DNA of 32,368 nt from an uncultured Pseudomonadota bacterium (lineage in GTDB: Bacteria; Pseudomonadota; Gammaproteobacteria; Burkholderiales; SG8-39): positions 1 through 32,368 of the forward strand of contig CAIVVS010000288.1 in the NCBI GenBank assembly GCA_903909415.1. Direction: 5' to 3'. Below the pieces are notes generated by a model. The model did not search any database and was not told the origin of the DNA. It worked only from the letters and a program-made list of their open reading frames with translations. The translations under genes and the position numbers were made by a program. Shown here piece by piece: positions 15,887 to 21,006 of the stretch. Every line of letters starts with the position of its first letter. Positions within the stretch are counted from its first letter, which is position 1.

Positions 15887-16884
15887 CAGGCTTTCTCCAT
15901 TCCCGGCAGGGACAGCCCCTGGCCGCGGGCGTAATGCGTGATCAGGTCGGCGAGCGAGCGGTCGCGCACGAAGCCCACCGCCTCGGCGCGGCTCGCGGCG
16001 AGCTTGCGCGGCCAGTTCGCGAACTGCTCGCGCAAGGCCTCGTCGTGCGCGAAGTCCACGTGGCGCGCCATCGCGTCGCCACCCAGGCGCCGCAGCACGT
16101 CGACCACCTCGGCCAGGCTCACCGCGAGGCAGGGCAGGGTGAAGGCGCGGCGCGCGCCGAGGAAACTGGGCGACAGGCAGGCGGCGTGGATGAGGTTCTG
16201 CACGCAGCAGGCGATGGACATGATCCAGATCACGCCGTCGGGTCCGACCGGGCAGAGGTAGTCGCGCCCGGCCAGCGGTTCGCGGATCACGTCGCTGTTG
16301 AAGGCCGACAGCGCGCCGTTGGGCGCGGGCGGGCGCACCACGATGCCGGGCAGGCGCAGCATGCGGGCGTCCACGTAGCCCCGCCGCGTCGCATCCTCCA
16401 GCAGCAGTTCGGCCATGCGCTTCTGCGCGCCGTAGGACAAGGTCGGGTGCATGGGCGTGTCGTCCTTGATCGCATCCGGCAGCGGCACGCCGTACACCGC
16501 GATGGAGCTCGCGAACACCACGCGGGGTGGCCGCGGCAGGCGGCGGCAGGCATCCAGTACGTTGCGGGTGCCGTCGAAGTTCACCGCCAGGCCGGCATCG
16601 TAGTCGGCTTCCGCCGCGCCGCTGACCAGCCCGGCCAGGTGCACCACCAGTTCCGTGTCCTGCTCGATGAGGCCGGACACGGCATCGCGGTCGGTGACGT
16701 CCAGTTGTACGCAATCCACCGGCACGCTGCCTGCCGGCGGTTCCACCGGCGTGCGGTCCGCGAGCACCAGGCGCGAGGCGGGCATTTCCACGTGGCGGGT
16801 GTCGCGCAGCAGCGCGCCGCCGGCGATCTCCGCGGCAAGGTGGCGGCCGATGAAGCCGCCGGCGCCGGTGATGACGACCTTCAC
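15886..16884 (-). CDS. denD: NAD-dependent epimerase/dehydratase, D-erythronate-dehydrogenase (DenD)-like
   Basis: This 332-residue extended short-chain dehydrogenase has the nucleotide motif [10 protein letters not shown] near residues 7-16, [10 protein letters not shown] supplying the catalytic Ser, and Tyr151/Lys155 in SYGAQK. The run [11 protein letters not shown] followed by [19 protein letters not shown] and [14 protein letters not shown] is the pattern I associate with DenD, which oxidises D-erythronate to 2-keto-D-erythronate. That is family knowledge, not proof for this copy. The start is GTG at 16884 with GAGGG upstream; the stop overlaps the IlvD-family start. It is the first gene of the operon and is divergent from a TRAP binding protein across 109 bp containing a perfect palindrome. 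Alternatives are UDP-sugar epimerase-like enzymes, which I consider less likely. Confidence 0.85.
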   Translation of the reverse strand: MKVVITGAGGFIGRHLAAEIAGGALLRDTRHVEMPASRLVLADRTPVEPPAGSVPVDCVQLDVTDRDAVSGLIEQDTELVVHLAGLVSGAAEADYDAGLAVNFDGTRNVLDACRRLPRPPRVVFASSIAVYGVPLPDAIKDDTPMHPTLSYGAQKRMAELLLEDATRRGYVDARMLRLPGIVVRPPAPNGALSAFNSDVIREPLAGRDYLCPVGPDGVIWIMSIACCVQNLIHAACLSPSFLGARRAFTLPCLAVSLAEVVDVLRRLGGDAMARHVDFAHDEALREQFANWPRKLAASRAEAVGFVRDRSLADLITHYARGQGLSLPGMEKA

Positions 16885-16943
16885 CGGCGTCCCTCACATC
16901 CGCGCGACGGCGGGGCATCAACCAGCATGGTTTCCGGGGCTTC

Positions 16944-16952
16944 TGCTATAAC
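16944..16952 (+). promoter_or_regulatory. Possible extended -10 promoter for the TRAP binding protein
   Basis: TGC-TATAAC is an extended -10 with 5 of 6 matches to TATAAT, 41 bp upstream of the dctP start. No -35 is evident. The predicted start site (about 16959) lies just ahead of the palindrome at 16962-16976. Confidence 0.45.
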
Positions 16953-16961
16953 GCGGCACCT

Positions 16962-16976
16962 GTTCCCGTCGGGAAC
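16962..16976. promoter_or_regulatory. Palindromic operator candidate in the denD/dctP divergent region
   Basis: GTTCCC-GTC-GGGAAC is a perfect 6-bp inverted repeat with a 3-base centre. It sits directly downstream of the predicted -10 of dctP, 17 bp before its start codon and 78 bp upstream of denD. The position would let a dimeric repressor block dctP transcription. It may also form a small hairpin in the leader. No regulator gene is adjacent. Confidence 0.5.
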
Positions 16977-16993
16977 GCACCGGAGGAGCCGAC

Positions 16994-18055
16994 ATGGCTG
17001 GAGTCCTGAAACACATCGCGCGTGGCGCAGGGGTTGCCGCATTCGTGTCCTTTGCGCTGGTCGGCCCGCTGGTCGCCCAACCAGCGCACGCGCAAGCCGA
17101 ACTCAGTATATCAACGTGGGTTCCCGCGACCCACTTCCTGAACAGCGACTTCCTCGTGCCCTGGTCGAAGGAAGTGGAGCAGGCCACCGGCGGGCGCGTG
17201 AAGTTCCGCATGCTGCCCAAGATGGTCGCCAACCCGGTCGGGCACTTCGACGCGATCAAGGACGGCCTGGCCGACCTGACCTTCATCTCGCACAGCTACA
17301 CGCCTGCGCGCTTCCCGCTGACCCGCTTCGGCGTGCTGCCCTTCGGCGGGGACAGCGCGGAATCCCAGTCGGTGGCGCTGTGGCGCGCCTACGAGAAGTA
17401 CATGATGAAGGTGAACGAGCATGCCGGCGCGAAGCTGCTCACCATCTACGCCCACGGCCCCGGCATCGCCTACAACGCCAAGCGCCCGATCAGGCGCATC
17501 GAGGACTTCGCGGGCCTGAAGTTCCGCGTCGGCGGCGGCATGGCGCAGGACGTGGCCAATGCGATCGGCGCGGTGCCGGTGGCCAAGCCGGCACCCGAGT
17601 CCTTCGAACTGCTCAACAGCGGCATCGTGGACGGCGTGTTCTTCCCGGCCGAGTCGGTGGTGTCCTTCAAGCTGGAGAAGGCCCTCAAGTACGCGACCCT
17701 GTTCCCCGGCGGCCTGTACTCCGACACCCACGCGGTGATCATGAACGAGGCGGCGTTCAACAAGCTCTCGGCGCAGGACCAGGCCGCGATCATGAAGCTC
17801 TCCGGCGACTACCTGGCGCGCAAGGCGGGCCTGGCCTGGGACAAGCACGGCAAGGCCGGCTTCGAGGTGATGAGAAAGGCCGGCATCCAGATCGAGCGCG
17901 CCCCCGAGGCGCTGGTGGCATCGGTCAAGGACCGCACGCGCAACTTCGAGATCGACTGGATCAAGGAGGCGGCGTCCAAGGGCGTGGACGGCCCGAAGGT
18001 GCTGGCCGATTTCCGCGCCGAGGCGAAGAAGCTCGACGCGGCGGTGAAGAAGTAG
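16994..18055 (+). CDS. TRAP transporter solute-binding protein (DctP family)
   Basis: This 353-residue periplasmic protein has a Sec signal peptide (hydrophobic GVAAFVSFALVGPLVA, cleavage after AHA at residue 33). A DctP-type fold follows: ISTWVPATHFLN at the mature N-terminus, DGLADLTFISHSYTPARFPL, and the ligand-Arg segment FAGLKFRVGGGM. These proteins capture organic acids for a DctQM membrane pair, but no DctQ or DctM gene is present: the next gene is convergent phhA. Start ATG 16994 has GGAGGA about 8 bases upstream. Divergence from the DenD-like operon, across 109 bp with a palindrome, suggests its ligand is the operon substrate. Codons 38-41 (AGT ATA TCA ACG) are unusually rare for this genome. 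Confidence 0.93.
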   Translation: MAGVLKHIARGAGVAAFVSFALVGPLVAQPAHAQAELSISTWVPATHFLNSDFLVPWSKEVEQATGGRVKFRMLPKMVANPVGHFDAIKDGLADLTFISHSYTPARFPLTRFGVLPFGGDSAESQSVALWRAYEKYMMKVNEHAGAKLLTIYAHGPGIAYNAKRPIRRIEDFAGLKFRVGGGMAQDVANAIGAVPVAKPAPESFELLNSGIVDGVFFPAESVVSFKLEKALKYATLFPGGLYSDTHAVIMNEAAFNKLSAQDQAAIMKLSGDYLARKAGLAWDKHGKAGFEVMRKAGIQIERAPEALVASVKDRTRNFEIDWIKEAASKGVDGPKVLADFRAEAKKLDAAVKK

Positions 18056-18069
18056 CGATGGCCGGACGC

Positions 18070-18094
18070 GGGGCGCTCCGGGTGGGGCGCTCCG
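18070..18094. repeat. 11-bp direct repeat between convergent dctP and phhA
   Basis: GGGGCGCTCCG occurs at 18070-18080 and 18084-18094, separated by three bases, in the 40-bp gap between the two convergent 3' ends. I see no T tract. It may be a replication-slippage duplication or contribute to a GC-rich transcript-end structure. Confidence 0.65.
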
Positions 18095-18095
18095 T

Positions 18096-18890
18096 TCAGT
18101 CCAGGTCGGGCAGTCCGGCGAGGCGGGCGTAGACCGGGCTGAAGTCCGGCGCGGTGGCCGAGAGCAGGTGCGCGAAGCTGTCGATCACGAAGTAGCGCGG
18201 CTGGTAGCGGTCGATGGCGTAGGGGGTGCGCATCATGCGTTCCAGTTCGAAGGGTTCGCGCACCGGCTCCGGCGAATCGATGCAGTGGCGCAGTTCGCCG
18301 CCCGAGGACAGCAGGCCGGCGCCATAGGCGCGCAGGCCGTCCGGGCCGCGCACCAGTCCGAATTCGATGGTGTACCAGTACAGGCGCGCCAGCAGCGGCA
18401 GGGCGCCCAGGCGCAGCGCCTTCAGACCGCCCTTGCCGTACTCCCGCAGGTGGTCGGCGTAATCGCGGTCGAACAGGAGCGGGACGTGTCCGAAGAAATC
18501 GTGGAACACGTCCGGCTCGACGATGTAGTCGGTCTCCTCCGGCCGCCGCAGCCAGACCGTGACCGGCATGCGCCGCGACGCGAGGTGCCGGAAGAAGGTT
18601 TCGTCCGGCAGCAGGCCGGGCACGGCGACGATGCGCCAGCCCGTGGCGCGCTCCAGCCGTTCCGACACCGCATCGAAGCGCGGGATCGCGCCGCCGGCAT
18701 CCAGGCCGCGCAGCGCGGCATTGAACTCGGCGCAGGCGTAGTCGGGTGCCAGCGTTGCCTGCCGGGCGTGCAGCGTACGCCACAGCGCATGCTCGGCGGG
18801 CGTGTAGGCCTCCCAGCGTTGCGCGATCACGCCATCGGCATCGGCGACGCCGTAGTCGCCGCGCAGGCCCGGGTTGGGTGAGGCGTCCAT
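18096..18890 (-). CDS. phhA: Phenylalanine 4-monooxygenase (PhhA)
   Basis: This 264-residue, single-domain bacterial phenylalanine hydroxylase converts L-phenylalanine to L-tyrosine with tetrahydrobiopterin or another pterin and O2. The ferrous iron facial triad is intact: His130 and His135 in FHDFFGH and Glu176 in YTIEFGL. The pterin-binding PGLLPDETFF segment precedes it. No regulatory ACT domain is present, as usual for bacterial forms. ATG at 18890 gives a normal N-terminus. A minus-strand TGC-TAGGCT lies only six bases upstream of the ATG; if it is a promoter the message would be nearly leaderless, otherwise phhA is read with the VOC gene 51 bp upstream. No pterin dehydratase (phhB) or homogentisate-pathway gene is nearby. 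Confidence 0.96.
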   Translation of the reverse strand: MDASPNPGLRGDYGVADADGVIAQRWEAYTPAEHALWRTLHARQATLAPDYACAEFNAALRGLDAGGAIPRFDAVSERLERATGWRIVAVPGLLPDETFFRHLASRRMPVTVWLRRPEETDYIVEPDVFHDFFGHVPLLFDRDYADHLREYGKGGLKALRLGALPLLARLYWYTIEFGLVRGPDGLRAYGAGLLSSGGELRHCIDSPEPVREPFELERMMRTPYAIDRYQPRYFVIDSFAHLLSATAPDFSPVYARLAGLPDLD

Positions 18891-18896
18891 GCCCCT

Positions 18897-18905
18897 AGCC
18901 TAGCA
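18897..18905 (-). promoter_or_regulatory. Possible extended -10 immediately upstream of phhA
   Basis: TGC-TAGGCT on the minus strand matches TATAAT at 3 of 6 positions plus the TGn extension. Transcription would start near the phhA ATG itself, giving a leaderless or near-leaderless transcript. The same bases also supply AGGGG, a plausible ribosome-binding site, so the match may be accidental. Confidence 0.2.
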
Positions 18906-18941
18906 GGCCGGGGGCAGGCAGCAGCGCCCGGGAATGAAGCG

Positions 18942-19472
18942 CTACTTGAGCGCGGCGTGCACGAAGGCCGCCTGGCGCGGCGGGCGCTTGGTGACGTTCC
19001 ACTCCCGCAGCATCTCGTCGCGGGTGTCGTCCAGCGCCTTCATCGCCTTGGCGTTGGGGATGTTCGCGGTCAGTTCCAGCCGGTTGCCGCTGGGATCGTG
19101 GAAATAGATGGAGCGGAAGATGGTGTGGTCCACCGGGCCGATCACCTCGCCGCCGGCGGCCTCGACGCGCGCCTTGTAGTCCAGCAACTGCGCTTCGTCC
19201 TCGACGCGCAAGGCGAGGTGCTGCACCCAGGCGGGCGTGTTCGGGTCGCGGCCCATGGGCGGCGAGTCGGGCAGTTCGAAGAAGGCCACATGGCTGCCGT
19301 CGGCCATGCGGAAGAAGATGTGCATGTACGGCGATTCCTCGCGGGTGCTGGGCACCTTGTCCTCGGCCATGGCCATGGTGAACTCCAGGCCGAGCACGCG
19401 GGTGTAGAAGTCCACGGTCTGCTGCGCATCCTTGCAGCGGTAGGCGACGTGGTGCAGGGACATGACGGTCAT
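18942..19472 (-). CDS. VOC-family (glyoxalase/dioxygenase-fold) protein
   Basis: This 176-residue vicinal-oxygen-chelate protein has two beta-alpha-beta-beta-beta modules. Likely metal ligands are His in LHHVAYRC at the N-terminus, His in VQHLALRV near mid-protein and Glu in NRLELTANIP near the end. The module FRSIYFHDPSGNRLEL is typical of ring-cleaving dioxygenase-like or lactoylglutathione-lyase-like members. It is too short for 4-hydroxyphenylpyruvate dioxygenase, despite lying 51 bp upstream of phhA on the same strand. I placed the start at ATG 19472, where GGAGG (19481-19485) is spaced 8 bases; the frame continues to 19544 without a better site. The substrate is unknown. Confidence 0.88.
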   Translation of the reverse strand: MTVMSLHHVAYRCKDAQQTVDFYTRVLGLEFTMAMAEDKVPSTREESPYMHIFFRMADGSHVAFFELPDSPPMGRDPNTPAWVQHLALRVEDEAQLLDYKARVEAAGGEVIGPVDHTIFRSIYFHDPSGNRLELTANIPNAKAMKALDDTRDEMLREWNVTKRPPRQAAFVHAALK

Positions 19473-19641
19473 CGCGGCATCCTCCGGTTCGGCGAATGTC
19501 CGCATTGCACCGCAGTGGTGGCGGTGGACCTTGACCGGGATCAACCCGGGGGCGATGTTGCGTTGCGTGAGTGTCCGTCAGGGACGGCGCCGGCCGCGGC
19601 GTACGCCGGAGAGGGGCGGGTACGCCACGGAGCGCCGGGGC
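19473..19641. other. Intergenic region with three inverted repeats between MXKDX and VOC genes
   Basis: The 169-bp gap holds CCGGG-ATCAA-CCCGG (19535-19549), CCGTC-AGG-GACGG (19575-19587) and the 12-bp perfect palindrome CGGCGTACGCCG (19597-19608). Lying downstream of the minus-strand MXKDX gene and upstream of the VOC gene, they could act as a transcript end for the former or as leader structures for the latter. None has a T tract. Confidence 0.4.
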
Positions 19642-19863
19642 TTACTTCTTCATTTCGCCCTTTTTCATGCCGTCCTTGGACATCGCGTCCATTTTCATGC
19701 CGTCTTTGGCCATGCCGTCTTTCTTCATCCCGTCCTTGGCCATGCTGTCCTTCTTCATGCCGTCCTTGGCCATGGCGTCCTTCTTCATGTCCGACTGGGC
19801 GAAGGTCGCGGTCGCCGTGAGGGCGAGCAGGCATGCGGCGAGGGTGGTGGCGGTGCGTGTCAT
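19642..19863 (-). CDS. Secreted MXKDX pentapeptide-repeat protein
   Basis: This 73-residue exported protein has a signal peptide (TRT basic start, hydrophobic LAACLLALTATATFA, likely cleavage after FAQ at residue 23). Residues 26-73 are nine tandem pentapeptides of the type Met-Lys-Lys-Asp-x alternating with Met-Ala-Lys-Asp-Gly, plus a final MKK. This matches the MXKDX repeat family of Burkholderiales, whose function is unknown. The mature part is strongly charged, Met-rich and probably disordered; metal or envelope binding is only a guess. LAAC at 8-11 resembles a lipobox but is too close to the N-terminus. ATG at 19863 has AGGAG just upstream. Two adjacent hairpins precede the ribosome-binding site. 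Confidence 0.9.
   Translation of the reverse strand: MTRTATTLAACLLALTATATFAQSDMKKDAMAKDGMKKDSMAKDGMKKDGMAKDGMKMDAMSKDGMKKGEMKK
19645..19788 (-). repeat. 15-bp-unit tandem repeat encoding MXKDX pentapeptides
   Basis: The coding sequence of residues 26-73 consists of 15-bp units, largely alternating as 30-bp pairs, with near-identical DNA between copies. Such a tract can gain or lose units by slippage without a frameshift. Confidence 0.85.
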
Positions 19864-19886
19864 ACAGGTCTCCTGGCGAAGGTGGA

Positions 19887-19920
19887 GGGCGGCGGATGCC
19901 GCCCGGCGACCCGGGGTCGC
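19887..19920 (-). promoter_or_regulatory. Two adjacent GC-rich hairpins upstream of the MXKDX gene
   Basis: GGGCGGC-GGAT-GCCGCCC (19887-19904) is a perfect 7-bp stem with a tetraloop, followed at once by GCGACC-CGG-GGTCGC (19906-19920). They lie 24-57 bases upstream of the MXKDX start and 76 bases downstream of the chaC stop. They could terminate or protect the chaC transcript, or structure the MXKDX leader. There is no T tract. Confidence 0.45.
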
Positions 19921-19995
19921 GGCGATTGGTCGCGCGACGACACGCGTCCTTACAGGCCAGGCGGGCAGGCCGCGCGCGCGGCCATGGAACGGTCG

Positions 19996-20691
19996 CTAGG
20001 CGGTCATGTACGGCGAGTCGGCCGTGCCGGCCTGGACCGCAAGCACGCGCTCGCGCAACGCCACCAGGTGCGGGTCGTGCACGCCGTGGCTCTCCAGTCC
20101 CTCGACGGTCTTCAGCAGGTACTCGACCGGGCTGCCGAGGTGGCCGCGGGTGCGCACGATGGCTTCCACCACCTCGTCCTGGTGCAGGCGGCCGGCATAG
20201 CCGGGGTGGCGGCGGTTCACCGCGAAGGTGATGGCCCAGCGCGCCGGGCCGCCATTGGACACCCGCACCCAGCGCGGGCAGTAGGAGCCGACCACCATCT
20301 CGCGCCGCCAGACCAGGCGCAGCTCATCCACCGCATGGTCGGCGCGCACGCGCAGCGCCACGCCCTGGCAGCAGCCGCCTGCGTCCAGCCCCAGCACCAG
20401 GCCGGGCTGTCGCGGCGTGCCGCGTCCGGCGGTGGACCAGAGGCAAAAGCGCCGGTGGTAGCCCGACAGCCGGGTGACTTCGTGTTCCTCGACATGGATC
20501 AGCGGGTTCCAGATCAGCGAGCCGTAGGCGAACAGCCAGATGTCGCCGCTGTCGTCCTCCGGGCGCAGTGCCAGCGTGCCTTGCAGCGAGGCCTCGATCT
20601 GCTCGGCCGAGAGGGCCCCGGCGTTCGGGTTGGCCTTGCAGATGTGCTCCCGGAAGCGGTCGTTCTCCAGGTCTTCGCGGGTGAGGCTCAT
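19996..20691 (-). CDS. Glutathione-specific gamma-glutamylcyclotransferase (ChaC-like)
   Basis: This 231-residue cytosolic enzyme converts gamma-glutamyl groups, in the ChaC branch glutathione, to 5-oxoproline. The substrate loop YGSLIWNP spans residues 56-63, Glu131 in RREM is at the catalytic base position, and GYHRRFCLWST plus the proline-rich RGTPRQPGLVLGL stretch are standard for bacterial ChaC. It is somewhat longer than the minimal enzyme (about 180), owing to about 50 N-terminal residues with LSAEQIEASL. The start ATG 20691 lacks a strong ribosome-binding site. It lies divergent from the molybdenum hydroxylase gene. Cysteine/glutathione recycling is the expected role. No cation-antiporter gene (chaA) is next to it. 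Confidence 0.92.
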   Translation of the reverse strand: MSLTREDLENDRFREHICKANPNAGALSAEQIEASLQGTLALRPEDDSGDIWLFAYGSLIWNPLIHVEEHEVTRLSGYHRRFCLWSTAGRGTPRQPGLVLGLDAGGCCQGVALRVRADHAVDELRLVWRREMVVGSYCPRWVRVSNGGPARWAITFAVNRRHPGYAGRLHQDEVVEAIVRTRGHLGSPVEYLLKTVEGLESHGVHDPHLVALRERVLAVQAGTADSPYMTA

Positions 20692-21006
20692 CGCGGGGGC
20701 AGCCCGGTGCGCGCCCGATCCTGGCGCGGGGTGATCGCTGCAAGCGCAAACCGGCTCATGGCTGGCCCGTTCATGGTGTTCGGGGATTGTTGCAGAAACA
20801 CGGCGGAGCTACCAATTATCCAAACGCATCAACCACATGGGCGGTTGACCGGGCAGCGGCGGCCGGGACCGGCCGCCTGCTCTGCTAGGATTCGATGCAA
20901 GAAGCGCGCCGCCCTCCGGGGTCCCGGGTACCACCTGCGGGCTCCGGGGCGCATCCGGCCCCTTGCCTGTCCAACCTTTCCCGCCAGCCCCAATCCAGGA
21001 GTGCCC
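20692..21006. other. Divergent intergenic region between chaC and the molybdenum hydroxylase gene
   Basis: No gene is supported in this 315-bp stretch, although one frame is open through it and into the hydroxylase. It contains an AT-richer core (20785-20830) with a weak plus-strand pair TTGCAG (20790-20795) and AATTAT (20814-20819), spaced 18 bases. An extended -10 TGC-TAGGAT lies at 20883-20891. Both would drive the hydroxylase gene. AGGAG at 20997-21001 is its ribosome-binding site. I see no distinct chaC promoter. Confidence 0.5.
20883..20891 (+). promoter_or_regulatory. Possible extended -10 promoter for the molybdenum hydroxylase gene
   Basis: TGC-TAGGAT matches 4 of 6 -10 positions plus the TGn extension and gives a leader of about 110 bases. 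A competing weak promoter lies at 20790-20819. Confidence 0.3.

Noticed and set aside
14099..16921. Apparent 940-residue fusion ahead of the IlvD-family dehydratase
   Set aside because: The extra N-terminal part is a shifted-frame reading of the DenD-like gene. The ATG at 15886 with its ribosome-binding site and the one-base overlap define the real start.
18942..19472. 4-hydroxyphenylpyruvate dioxygenase next to phhA
   Set aside because: The VOC protein is 176 residues, about half the needed length, and lacks the C-terminal iron-binding domain.
19645..19788. Possible CRISPR-like repeat array
   Set aside because: Units are 15 bp, contiguous without spacers, in frame and coding for MXKDX pentapeptides.
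19462..21006. Apparent 515-residue N-terminal extension of the Mo hydroxylase
   Set aside because: It overlaps chaC and the MXKDX gene in antisense and has no family similarity. The ATG at 21007 has a good ribosome-binding site and the family N-terminus.
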